Below, in pieces: positions 43,813-52,373 of a DNA stretch of 64,000 nucleotides. The position numbers and the translations under genes are program-made. The notes beneath the pieces are model-generated. The model was not told the DNA's origin. It did no database searches and was given only the letters and a program-made list of their open reading frames with translations. Source of the stretch: Nocardiopsis ganjiahuensis DSM 45031 (GTDB taxonomy: Bacteria; Actinomycetota; Actinomycetes; Streptosporangiales; Streptosporangiaceae); the NCBI RefSeq assembly GCF_000341085.1, contig NZ_ANBA01000008.1, forward strand, positions 124,001 to 188,000, given 5' to 3'. The stretch's first letter is position 1, and each line of letters starts with the position of its first letter.

Positions 43813-45186
43813 ATGTCCCGGAGCACACCACCGCCCGCCGCCGAACGCTCCCGCCGCCCGCCTTTGGGCGCGCAGTTCCGCAGACTCCTGGGCGCGGTGG
43901 GGGCGGGCAACTTGGGCGACGGGATCGCGGTGGTGGCGCTGCCCTGGTACGCCACCACGCTCACCGACGACCCCTTCCTGGTGGCGTTGGTGGGTGCGGC
44001 CACCCGCCTGCCCTGGCTGCTGTTCGCCCTGGTCGCCGGGGTGGTGGGTGACCGGGTGGACCGGCGGCGTCTGATGGTGGCCGCCGGGGGCGCCAAGGCG
44101 CTGCTGCTGGCGGCCCTGACCGCCGTGGCCGCCCTGGGCGCCGGGTCGATCCCGCTGCTGGTCGCGATGGCCCTGCTGGTCGGTGCGTGCGAGGTGTTCT
44201 TCGACAACACCGCGCAGTCGGTGGTACCCACCGTGGTGCGGCGTTCCCAGCTGGAGCGGGCCAACGGCCTCGTCCAGGTCGTGGAGCGGGTGCTCAACAA
44301 GTTCCTGGGCGCCCCGCTGGCGGGGATGCTGCTGGCGGTCTCCACCGCGTGGGCGTTCGGCGCTCAGGCCGCGCTCATCCTGCTGGCCGTGGTCTGCCTG
44401 CTGAGCATGCGCGGGAACTTCCGCCCCGGGACGGACGGGGAGCCGCGCCCGCCGATCCGGACCATGCTGGCCGAGGGGTTGGTGTGGCTCTGGCTGCACC
44501 CGGTGCTGCGCCCGCTGGCGATCGTGTCCGGGCTGTCCAACATGGCCGCGGCGATGATGGGGGCCGTGCTGGTGCTCTTCGCCCAGGACGTGCTGAAGGT
44601 GGGGGCCCAGGGATACGGGCTGCTGATGACCGTCACCGCCGCGGGTGCTGTCGTGGGGGCGCTGGTGGTGCCCTCCTTCTCCGGCCGAGTGCACCCCTCC
44701 ACCGCCATGGCCGTGATCCTGGCGGTCCTGGGCGCGACCGCGCTGCTCGTGGGGGCGCTGCACAGCATCCCGGTGTTCGTGGCCTGCTACTTCCTCACCG
44801 GATTCGTCGCCACGTGGTGGAACATCACCCTCATCTCCCTCATCCAGCGGCTGACCCCCGACCGGATGCGGTCCAGGATCTTCAGCGCCCACCGGACGCT
44901 GTCGTGGGGGCTGCTGTCGGTGGGGATGGGGCTGGGAGGAGCCCTGGCCACCGCCCTGGAGGGCCCGCTGGGACGCGAGTGGGCACTGGCCTCGCCGTTC
45001 CTGTCGGCGGGACTGATCGGCCTGGCCCTGGCCGCGGCTCCCGCCCTGGTCCTCACCCCGCGGGTGATCGACCCGGCTCTGGCCGACGCCGAGGCGGAAA
45101 CCGAGTCGGGCACCGAGGCCGGAACCAGGAGCCGGGCCGAGAACGAACCCGGGGGCGGTTCCGGGGCCGGAACGGGAGAGAACTGA
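43813..45186 (+). CDS. MFS transporter, probable drug exporter
   Basis: A 457-residue 12-helix MFS protein. ALPWYATTLTDDPFLVALVGAATRLPWLLFALVAGVVGDRVDRRRLM in outline shows helices 1-2 and the D-R-x-x-R-R loop of the MefA/EntS-like exporter branch. A Glu/Gly-rich cytoplasmic tail follows helix 12. GGAAGG precedes the ATG. It is divergent from an AraC/GyrI-type drug-sensing regulator. A hydrophobic antibiotic as substrate is inference. Confidence 0.85.
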   Translation: MSRSTPPPAAERSRRPPLGAQFRRLLGAVGAGNLGDGIAVVALPWYATTLTDDPFLVALVGAATRLPWLLFALVAGVVGDRVDRRRLMVAAGGAKALLLAALTAVAALGAGSIPLLVAMALLVGACEVFFDNTAQSVVPTVVRRSQLERANGLVQVVERVLNKFLGAPLAGMLLAVSTAWAFGAQAALILLAVVCLLSMRGNFRPGTDGEPRPPIRTMLAEGLVWLWLHPVLRPLAIVSGLSNMAAAMMGAVLVLFAQDVLKVGAQGYGLLMTVTAAGAVVGALVVPSFSGRVHPSTAMAVILAVLGATALLVGALHSIPVFVACYFLTGFVATWWNITLISLIQRLTPDRMRSRIFSAHRTLSWGLLSVGMGLGGALATALEGPLGREWALASPFLSAGLIGLALAAAPALVLTPRVIDPALADAEAETESGTEAGTRSRAENEPGGGSGAGTGEN

Positions 45187-45351
45187 CCTCCGGAACCGGA
45201 CGATCGGGAAAAACCTGGAAATCTTCGGGCAACATCCGTGTCTGGTTGGACGTGGCGCTCTTCCCATATGCACCATGGCCCCGCAGGATGGCCCGCAGGC
45301 CGACCCCGAGAAGGAGGTGGGCGGGGCGGGGGAACACACGCCCCGCAGACT

Positions 45352-46509
45352 ATGGACCTAGGTTTTCTGCGACCTCTGTACGAAAGCGACGGCCCGGTGG
45401 CATCGGTGCACCTGGACACCAGCCGCGACACCACGGACGCCGACAAGAAGATCGAACTGCGTTGGCGCCACCTGCGCGAGGAGCTGGCCGCGCTCGGTAC
45501 CGACGAGGCCACCCTGGACGTGCTGGAGGAGGCTGTCGGGCAAGGCGCCTCCCGTGCCTACGGCGACCACGGTCAGGCGCTCTACGCCTCCGAGGGGCAG
45601 CTCCTCGGAGCGCACACGCTGGCCGAGCCGCCCTTTCAGGACCGGGCCTCGTTCCTGCCGGTACCGGACACCCTCCCCCTGGCCATCGACCGCAGCCGCT
45701 GTCTTCCCTATGTGCTCGTGGCCCTGGACCGGATCCACGCCAAGGTGTTCGCCTACACCGCTCAGCCCACCCACAAACCCGTCATGGAAGTGGAGAACGA
45801 GGGCTACGACCTGCAGGACATCGAAGCGCAGGGACGGCTCTACCCCGCCCAGCGCGGTGACGCCGGAGGCCGGCGCGCCGACACCAACATGGCCCAGGAG
45901 CTGTGGAAGGAGAACACCGCCCAAGTCGCCGAGATGGTGCGCGAGGCCGTGCGCAAGGTCGACGCCAAGGCGATCATCGTCGGCGGTGACAACGAGGCCA
46001 TCGCCTACCTGCGCGACAACCTCGGCCCCCGCCAGCTGACCATCCCGATCAAGGTGGTCGCGGGCGGACGCGGCGGGGCCGACGCCGAGGAACGCCTGCA
46101 CGAGACCGCCGAGGAGTGCCTGCGCGAGCTGGTCCGGGAGGAACGCGACCAGGTCTTCTCGGAGTACCAGCGCAAGCTCGCCCACGACCAGGCCGTGGAG
46201 GGCACCACCTCCATCCTGCCGATGCTGTCCGAGGCCCGGGTGGACACGCTCCTGCTGGGGGCCGAACGCGCGAACGAGCCCGAACTGTGGGGTTCGTACT
46301 ACTCACCGGTGCTGGTGGACACCTCACCCAAGAGGTTGGACGACCCAAACGCGGGCTTCCGGGCCCCGGCCAGCGCGCTGATGCTGCGGGCCGCGGTGAT
46401 GTCGGACGCGGGTTTCAGCGAACTGCCCCAGACCGAGCAGAACCCGGACTTCGACACCGACCACAACACCACGAACGCCGGTGCCACGCTGCGCTTTCCC
46501 AAGCAGTAG
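45352..46509 (+). CDS. baeRF2 family protein (bacterial/archaeal eRF1-like, Rv2629-type)
   Basis: A 385-residue protein whose N-terminus (MDLGFLRPLYESDGPVASVHLDTSR) and ELRWRHLREEL segment match the baeRF2 family typified by mycobacterial Rv2629. The family belongs to the eRF1/Vms1 superfamily of release-factor-like proteins and is thought to act on stalled peptidyl-tRNA or hibernating ribosomes. LPYVLVALDRIHAKVFAY and AIIVGGDNEAIAYL fit the Rossmann-like domain 2. Start at 45352 gives the conserved N-terminus. A strong hairpin follows the gene. Confidence 0.85.
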   Translation: MDLGFLRPLYESDGPVASVHLDTSRDTTDADKKIELRWRHLREELAALGTDEATLDVLEEAVGQGASRAYGDHGQALYASEGQLLGAHTLAEPPFQDRASFLPVPDTLPLAIDRSRCLPYVLVALDRIHAKVFAYTAQPTHKPVMEVENEGYDLQDIEAQGRLYPAQRGDAGGRRADTNMAQELWKENTAQVAEMVREAVRKVDAKAIIVGGDNEAIAYLRDNLGPRQLTIPIKVVAGGRGGADAEERLHETAEECLRELVREERDQVFSEYQRKLAHDQAVEGTTSILPMLSEARVDTLLLGAERANEPELWGSYYSPVLVDTSPKRLDDPNAGFRAPASALMLRAAVMSDAGFSELPQTEQNPDFDTDHNTTNAGATLRFPKQ

Positions 46510-46547
46510 GACCCAGGCCGTAGCGGGCCGGTAGGTCCGTGGCCGGT

Positions 46548-46579
46548 TGCCCCGCTCCCGTCCGTGGGGGAGCGGGGCA
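46548..46579. terminator. Bidirectional terminator-like hairpin
   Basis: A perfect 12-bp stem (TGCCCCGCTCCC and its complement) with an 8-base loop lies between the convergent baeRF2 and VOC genes. Confidence 0.7.
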
Positions 46580-46638
46580 CCTTCGCGTGCGGTCCCTCCT
46601 CCGGGCCACGGAGACTCCGCGGGGCCCGGAGGCCGCCC

Positions 46639-47007
46639 CTAGGAATCGGCGTAGACGCCCAGCTCGTTCCCGCTCGGGTCGGCGAAGTGGAACCGGCGCC
46701 CGCCGGGGAAGGCGTAGGGGGCCTGCAGGATCCGGCCGCCGGCGTCCCGCACCGCCTCGACCGTGCGGTCCAGGTCCTGGGAGTGGAGCAGGACGAGGGG
46801 ACCGCCGCCGCGGACCTCACCGCCCGGGTCGAGCCCGCCCACCTCGGACTCACCGCCGGGCGACCGGATCCCGGCGTACGTGGGTCCGTAGTCGTTGAAC
46901 TCCCATCCGAAGGCCTCGGTGTAGAACCGCTTGGCCTCCTCCAGGTCGGTGACCGGGAGCTCGACGTAGTCGATGGCGTGGTGCGTGTGCTGTTCTGCTT
47001 CGCTCAT
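46639..47007 (-). CDS. VOC family (glyoxalase/bleomycin resistance-like) protein
   Basis: A 122-residue vicinal-oxygen-chelate protein made of two beta-alpha-beta-beta-beta modules: DYVELPVTDLEEAKRFYTEAFGW and LDRTVEAVRDAGGRIL...FADPSGNELGVY. Such small proteins are glyoxalase I relatives or antibiotic-binding proteins. The metal ligands are only partly conserved, so activity is uncertain. An in-frame ATG three codons upstream (47016) is equally possible. It is followed on the same strand only by the convergent hairpin. Confidence 0.85.
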   Translation of the reverse strand: MSEAEQHTHHAIDYVELPVTDLEEAKRFYTEAFGWEFNDYGPTYAGIRSPGGESEVGGLDPGGEVRGGGPLVLLHSQDLDRTVEAVRDAGGRILQAPYAFPGGRRFHFADPSGNELGVYADS

Positions 47008-47063
47008 GCCCGGCATGGTCCCAGACCCGACCGACAGAACCGGGGAGGACCGGCCGGGGCACG

Positions 47064-47104
47064 CGCGAGGCGCCCCCGTCCGGTTCGGACGGGGGCGCCT
47101 CGCG
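47064..47104 (-). terminator. Terminator hairpin, 19-bp perfect stem
   Basis: CGCGAGGCGCCCCCGTCCG pairs perfectly with its complement across a three-base loop, just downstream of the aminotransferase gene and upstream of the VOC gene on the same strand. Confidence 0.8.
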
Positions 47105-47155
47105 GTGGTGCGCGGTACCGGGGCCGGAAAGCGGTTCAGCCCCGCTCCGCGAGGA

Positions 47156-48436
47156 TCAGCCCTGCTCGGCGACGAGCTTCTCGGCACCGACCAGCCGCAC
47201 GCACACGGCCAGACCCTCGATGGCCTCCTCCAGGGCGTCCAGCTCCGGGAAGGAGGGGGCGATGCGGATGGTGCGGTCCTGGGGGTCCTCACCGTAGGGG
47301 TGGGTGGCCCCGGCGGGGGTGAGCGCGATCCCGGCCTCGGCGGCCCGGCGCACCACCTCGCGGGCGCAGCCGTCCAGCACGTCCAGACGGACGAAGTAGC
47401 CGCCCTTGGGCGTGGACCAGGTCGCCAGACCGGTGCCCTGGAGCCGCTCGGTGAGGATGCGCTCCACGGCCTCGAACTTGGGCTGGAGCAGCTCGCGGTG
47501 GCCGCGCATGTGCTTGAGCACGCCCTCGGAGTCACCGAGGAAGAGCGCGTGGCGCAGCTGGTTGACCTTGTCGGAGCCGATGGAGCGGGCCCCGGCGCGG
47601 TCCAGGTACCAGCGCACGTTGGCCGGGGAGGAGCCCAGGAAGGCCACACCGGCGCCGGCGAAGGTGATCTTGGACGTGGAACCGAAGACGAAGGCCCGGT
47701 CGGGATGGCCGCTCTCGTCGCAGGCCGCCAGGAGGTCGGCGATCTCCACCTCCTCGTCGGTCAGGTGGTGCACCGCGTAGGCGTTGTCCCAGAAGATCCG
47801 GAAGTCGGGGGCGGCGGTGGGCATGGCGGCCAGGCGCCGGACGGTCTCGTCGGAGTAGGTGACGCCGTCGGGGTTGCTGTACTTGGGCACGCACCAGATG
47901 CCCTTGATGCCGGCGTCGGTGCTCACCAGGCGCTCGACCTCGTCCATGTCGGGACCCTGGTCGGTCATCGGCACGGGGATCATCTCGATGCCGAAGCGCT
48001 CGCACAGAGTGAAGTGCCGGTCGTAGCCGGGGGCCGGGCACAGGAAGGCGACGCGCTCGGCGTCCGCCCAGCGGCCGGTCGCCCCGGGCAGGGTGCCCAG
48101 GAAGGCGAACGCCAGGCAGTCGTGCATGAGCTCCAGGCTGGCGTTGCCCGCGGCCACGAGCTGCTCGACCGGGACCTGGAGGAGGTCGGCGAAGATCTCC
48201 CGCAGTTCCAGGAGCCCCTGGGGCGCACCCGCGTAGTTGCGGCAGTCGGTGCCGTCGGCGGCGGTGTACCGATCCCCGGGCAGACCGAGCAGATCGGCGG
48301 ACAGGTCGAGCTGGCTCGCCGAGGGCTTGCCCCGGGTCAGGTTCAGCGAGAGCCCTCGCTCGACCAGGGCGGCGTGTTCGCGCCGGGCCGACTCCAGGAT
48401 CTCGGCCGGTGTCTCTGTGGTGGCTGGGGTGGTCAC
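47156..48436 (-). CDS. Aspartate aminotransferase, AspT-like (subgroup Ic) PLP enzyme
   Basis: A 426-residue fold-type I aminotransferase. The PLP lysine is K256 in FGSTSKITFAG, with WCVPKYSNPDG, FWDNAYAVHHL and the C-terminal RIAPSFPEL providing the other cofactor and substrate contacts. The NLTRGKP segment near the N-terminus is characteristic of the divergent Corynebacterium AspT-type aspartate aminotransferases. It probably interconverts aspartate and oxaloacetate. A long terminator hairpin follows. Confidence 0.85.
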   Translation of the reverse strand: MTTPATTETPAEILESARREHAALVERGLSLNLTRGKPSASQLDLSADLLGLPGDRYTAADGTDCRNYAGAPQGLLELREIFADLLQVPVEQLVAAGNASLELMHDCLAFAFLGTLPGATGRWADAERVAFLCPAPGYDRHFTLCERFGIEMIPVPMTDQGPDMDEVERLVSTDAGIKGIWCVPKYSNPDGVTYSDETVRRLAAMPTAAPDFRIFWDNAYAVHHLTDEEVEIADLLAACDESGHPDRAFVFGSTSKITFAGAGVAFLGSSPANVRWYLDRAGARSIGSDKVNQLRHALFLGDSEGVLKHMRGHRELLQPKFEAVERILTERLQGTGLATWSTPKGGYFVRLDVLDGCAREVVRRAAEAGIALTPAGATHPYGEDPQDRTIRIAPSFPELDALEEAIEGLAVCVRLVGAEKLVAEQG

Positions 48437-48655
48437 GGGTGTTCCTTCCGATGGGACGTCCCCGGTGCGCCGCTCGCCGTGGGGCGTGGCGCACCGGGGA
48501 CCTGCGCGCTTTCGCGTACGGATTGTCCCAGACCACCCGGCGGAGGTCAGGTCAGGGGGCCCGCCTCAGCGAGCCCCCTGACCCTTGGTGTGTTCCCGGT
48601 GTCCGAAGACCGGCTGCTCTCGGAGCGGGAGCACCCATGCCCCGATGCGGGGCCC

Positions 48656-48746
48656 GGAGCGCTCCCACCCCTGAAGGCCAGGGTTCAGGAGCGCTCCCGT
48701 ACTGCCAGGGTTCAGGAGCGCTCCCGTACTGTCAGGGATCAGGAGC
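48656..48746. repeat. 27-bp tandem repeat containing GGAGCGCTCC palindromes
   Basis: Two full 27-bp units (48678-48704 and 48705-48731) and a partial third start CCAGGGTTC. Each full unit carries the perfect palindrome GGAGCGCTCC (48688-48697, 48715-48724), and a third copy stands just outside at 48656-48665. The array abuts the stop codon of the first sugar-binding protein gene. It may act as a terminator cluster, or be a decayed operator array. Confidence 0.75.
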
Positions 48747-50064
48747 TGCCGGTCGCCTCGCTGACCTCGTTCATGAACTGCTCCGCGGCCTCTTCGGGCG
48801 TCAGGTCGCCGAAGCCGAGCGCGTCGGAGGTCCGCTTGGTGATCTCCACGACCTCGCCCGCGCCGATCGGCGGCGGCGGGTTGCCGTCGACGATGTCACC
48901 GGTGATCTCCTCGAGGAACGCCGCGCTGCGCTCGTCCGCGGGGGGAAGGTCGTCCAGGATGTGCTCGCGCATGTCCACGTTGGACGGAAGGCCCAGGTCG
49001 GACAGGGTGAGTTCGGCGGCGGCCTCGTTGTTGAGCATGAAGTCCACGAACCTGGCCGCCTCCTCCGGGTGCTCCGAGTTCGCGGAGACCGAGTAGAACA
49101 TCGCGGGCTTGAGGTACATGCCGGTGCGCTCGTTCTCGGTCTCACCGGGGTAGCGCAGCAGTTCGATGTCACGCCCGGAGGACTCGCTGATCCCGCCGAG
49201 CTGGTTGGTCCAGAAGTGGGCCATCGCCCCCTGGTTGGTGGACAGCACCGACTGGTCGGGGCCGCCGGCCTCGATCTCGACGCTCTCCGCGGCGCTGGGC
49301 TGTCCGCCGCCCTCCAGCAGGGCGCTGGTGATCTCGAACCACGAGGTCATGGTCTCCGCGGAGAAGGCCAGGGTGCCGTCCTCGGCGTAGAGGTTCTCCC
49401 CGTGCTGACGGGCGAAGATCTGGAACCCGGACTCGTTGTAGGCCATGCTCTGCACACCGACGAGCTCTCCGTCGGTGGCCTCGGAGATCTCGTTCGCGAT
49501 CTCGACGTAGTCGTCCCACGTCCAGGTCGTGTCGTCGGGCATCTCTACCCCCGCCTCCTCGAAGGCCTGGGGGTCGGCCAGGACGGCGTAGGCGTTCACC
49601 CCGGTGGGGATGCCGAAGGTCTGCCCCTCGAGCTCACCGGTCTCGGCCACCAGGGGGTCGAGAGCCGACAGGTCCAGGTGGTCACCGAACTCGCTGAGGT
49701 CGGCCAGGGCGCCGCGCTGACCGTACTCGCGCAGGTAGCGCTCCTCCTGCATCAGGATGTCGGGGGCGTCGTTGGCGGCGGTGCTGGTGGCCAGGCGGTC
49801 CCAGTAGGAGCCCCAGTCGGTGTAGTCCCCGGCGATCCGGATGTCGGGGTTCTGCTCCTCGAAGACCTCGATGACCTCCTGCATCGTGGCGTGGCGGTCG
49901 TCCGCGCCCCACCAGGAGAAGCGCAGCTCGACGACGCCGTCGTCGGAGCCGGAGTCGCCGCCACAGGCCGTGGCGGCCATGACCAGCGCGAAGGCCGCTG
50001 CGGTCGTGACGAGCAGTGGGCGGCGCCGGCGCTGGGGGAGCGCCCTGCCGGAGTGATGGTTCAT
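48739..50064 (-). CDS. Sugar ABC transporter substrate-binding lipoprotein, copy 1
   Basis: A 441-residue extracellular solute-binding protein of family 1. The lipoprotein signal has basic residues, then LLVTTAAAFALVMA and a lipobox ending ATAC (C34). The mature part shows LRFSWWGADDRHATMQEVIEVFEEQNPD, TWTWDDYVEIANEI and MYLKPAMFYSVSANSEHPEEAARFVDFM, as in oligosaccharide-binding proteins. It is the distal gene of the importer operon and a tandem paralogue of the next gene, of identical length. The two share the lipobox region and the NPPPPIGAGEV segment. Confidence 0.95.
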   Translation of the reverse strand: MNHHSGRALPQRRRRPLLVTTAAAFALVMAATACGGDSGSDDGVVELRFSWWGADDRHATMQEVIEVFEEQNPDIRIAGDYTDWGSYWDRLATSTAANDAPDILMQEERYLREYGQRGALADLSEFGDHLDLSALDPLVAETGELEGQTFGIPTGVNAYAVLADPQAFEEAGVEMPDDTTWTWDDYVEIANEISEATDGELVGVQSMAYNESGFQIFARQHGENLYAEDGTLAFSAETMTSWFEITSALLEGGGQPSAAESVEIEAGGPDQSVLSTNQGAMAHFWTNQLGGISESSGRDIELLRYPGETENERTGMYLKPAMFYSVSANSEHPEEAARFVDFMLNNEAAAELTLSDLGLPSNVDMREHILDDLPPADERSAAFLEEITGDIVDGNPPPPIGAGEVVEITKRTSDALGFGDLTPEEAAEQFMNEVSEATGSS

Positions 50065-50156
50065 GGGGGGATTGACCTCTCTGCTGAGTGTTACGGGTAT
50101 GTGCGAGAGCTCTGGCCGAGGCGGGGCACCGGAGCCCGGGTTCGTGGTCGGTGGGT

Positions 50157-51482
50157 TCAGGAGCCGTTGTCGATCGCGGCTTCCAGGTCCTCGATGAACT
50201 GCTCGGCCGCCTGTTCGGCGGTGAGGTTGCCGAAGACCAGTTCCTGGTAGACGCGCTCGTTGATGGAGACGATCTCGCCCGACCCGATGGGCGGGGGCGG
50301 GTTGCCGTCGACGACCTCGTCCTCGACGTCGGCCAGGAAGGCCGCTCCGCGCTCGTCCGCCGGGGACAGGTCGTCGGTGATCGCCTCGCGTACCTCCAGG
50401 TTGGCGGGCAGCCCCAGGTCGGACAGGATCACTTCGGCGGCCTCCGTGCTGTTGAGCATGAAGTCGACGAAGCGCGCGGCCTCCTCGGGGTGGTCGCTGC
50501 CGGCCGAGACGGAGTAGTACATGGCGGGCTTGAAGTACATGCCGGTGCGCTCGAGCTCGGTCTCGCCCGGGAAGCGCAGGAGTTCGATGTCGCGCCCGGC
50601 GGCCTCGGTCACCGCGCCGAGCTGGTTGGTCCAGAAGTAGGCCGTGGCACCGGTGTTGGTGGCCAGGACGGACTGGTCGGGGCCGCCGGCCGCGATCTCC
50701 ACGCCCTCGCTGGCGCTGGGCTGTCCGCCGTCGGCGAGGATCCGTTCGGAGATCTCGAACCAGCTGGTCAGGGTCTCGGCGGAGAAGGCCAGGTTGCCTT
50801 CCTCGTCGTAGAGGTTCTCGCCGTTCTGGCGGGCGTAGACGTGGAAGGCGTTCTCGTTGGTCATCCCCTGGGTTCCGACGACCTCCCCGTCGGTGGCCTC
50901 GCTGATCCGGATCGACATCTCGATGTAGTCGTCCCAGGTCCAGCTGGTGTCGTCGGGCATCTCCACCCCCGCCTCCTCGAAGGCCTGGGGGTCGGCCAGG
51001 ATCGCGGAGACGTTCACGCCGGTGGCGACCCCGAAGGTCTGCCCCTCCATCACGCCGTTCTCGGCCACGTTCGGGTCGATTCCGGACAGGTCCAGGTGGT
51101 CACCGAACTCGCCGAGGTCGGCCAGGGTGCCGCGCTGACCGTACTCGCGCAGGTAGCTCTCGTCCTGCATGATGACGTCCGGGGCGTCGTTGGCGGCGGT
51201 GCCGGTGGCCAGCCGGTCCCAGTAGGTGGCCCAGTCGGTGTAGTCCCCGACGACCCGGACGTCGGGGTTCTGCTCCTCGAAGAGGCCGATGGCCTCCTGC
51301 AGGTTGGCGTGGCGGTCGTCCGACCCCCACCAGGAGAAACGCAGCTCCACGACACCGTCGTCGGAGCCCGATTCGCCGCCGCAGGCCGTGGCGGCCATGA
51401 CCAGAGCGAAGGCCGCTGCGGTCGTGGCGAGCAGTGGACGGTTTCGGTGCGAAGAGCGTGCTCCGCCAGGTAGGGGGCGCAT
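50157..51482 (-). CDS. Sugar ABC transporter substrate-binding lipoprotein, copy 2
   Basis: A 441-residue family 1 solute-binding lipoprotein with lipobox cysteine C34. By eye it matches the adjacent copy over most of its length (for example SWWGSDDRHANLQEAI, TDWATYWDRLATGTAANDAPD, SHPEEAARFVDFML-like segment), with many differences in the probable ligand loops. It lies next to the permease genes, so it is the ancestral-position binding protein. Two similar binding proteins feeding one permease pair suggest widened or divided sugar specificity. Confidence 0.95.
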   Translation of the reverse strand: MRPLPGGARSSHRNRPLLATTAAAFALVMAATACGGESGSDDGVVELRFSWWGSDDRHANLQEAIGLFEEQNPDVRVVGDYTDWATYWDRLATGTAANDAPDVIMQDESYLREYGQRGTLADLGEFGDHLDLSGIDPNVAENGVMEGQTFGVATGVNVSAILADPQAFEEAGVEMPDDTSWTWDDYIEMSIRISEATDGEVVGTQGMTNENAFHVYARQNGENLYDEEGNLAFSAETLTSWFEISERILADGGQPSASEGVEIAAGGPDQSVLATNTGATAYFWTNQLGAVTEAAGRDIELLRFPGETELERTGMYFKPAMYYSVSAGSDHPEEAARFVDFMLNSTEAAEVILSDLGLPANLEVREAITDDLSPADERGAAFLADVEDEVVDGNPPPPIGSGEIVSINERVYQELVFGNLTAEQAAEQFIEDLEAAIDNGS

Positions 51483-51500
51483 GGGGGGACTTCCTTTCCT

Positions 51501-52373
51501 CTACTTGATTCCGGTGGTCGCGATGCCCTTGACCAGGTAGCGCTGACCGGCCAGGAAGAAACCGAACACGGGCCCCAGCGCCACGACGGACATGGCGAAG
51601 AGCGGACCCCATGAGGTCTGGGAGCTGGAGTCGACGAAGGTCCTCAGCGCCACCGGGACCGTGTACATGTCCGGGCTGGTCAGGAAGATCAGCTGGCTGA
51701 AGAAGTCGTTCCAGGTCCAGATGAAGGTGAAGATCGCCGTGGTGGCCAGGGCCGGCATCGACAGGGGCAGGATGATCTGGCAGAAGATCCGGATGTGGCC
51801 GCACCCGTCGATGCGGGCGGCCTCGTCCAGGTCCTTGGGGAGGCCTCGGATGAACTGCACCATCAGGAAGATGAAGAAGCCGTCCGTGGCCAGGAGCTTG
51901 GGCACGATCAACGGGTAGAAGGTGTTGATCCAGCCCAGCTCCGCGAACAGGATGTACTGCGGCACGATCACCACGTGGATGGGCAGCATGATCGTGGCGA
52001 GCATGATCGCGAAGAACAGCCGCTTGCCGCGGAACTCCAGCCGGGCGAAGGCGTAGGCGGCCATCGAGCACCCGATGAGGTTGCCGACGATGGCTCCGCC
52101 CACCACGATCGCGGAGTTCAGCAGGTAGTGGTGGAACGGGAACTGGAGCGCGTTCCACCCCTCCGTGTAGTTCTCGGGGGTGAAGCTCCAGGGGATCAGT
52201 CCGGGTTCCCGGAAGATCTCCGCTGTGGGTTTGAAGGAACTGGACAGCATCCACAGCAGCGGGTACAGCATGATCAGGCCGAAGCCGATCAGTCCCAGGT
52301 GGATGAGCAGTCGCCGTGTGCGTTGGGCCTTGGTGCGCTTCTGGGGCGCCGGGGCCTCGGTCTTAGTCGCCAT
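51501..52373 (-). CDS. Carbohydrate ABC transporter permease, MalG type
   Basis: A 290-residue inner-membrane permease with six predicted helices. The cytoplasmic EAA loop that docks the ATPase is EAARIDGCGHIRIFCQIILP, and the C-terminus ends GQRYLVKGIATTGIK as in MalG-type permeases. Its start overlaps the end of the MalF-type gene by 11 bp, so the two are translationally coupled. No ATPase gene is present; a shared MsiK/UgpC-type ATPase elsewhere is expected, as in many actinomycetes. Confidence 0.95.
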   Translation of the reverse strand: MATKTEAPAPQKRTKAQRTRRLLIHLGLIGFGLIMLYPLLWMLSSSFKPTAEIFREPGLIPWSFTPENYTEGWNALQFPFHHYLLNSAIVVGGAIVGNLIGCSMAAYAFARLEFRGKRLFFAIMLATIMLPIHVVIVPQYILFAELGWINTFYPLIVPKLLATDGFFIFLMVQFIRGLPKDLDEAARIDGCGHIRIFCQIILPLSMPALATTAIFTFIWTWNDFFSQLIFLTSPDMYTVPVALRTFVDSSSQTSWGPLFAMSVVALGPVFGFFLAGQRYLVKGIATTGIK

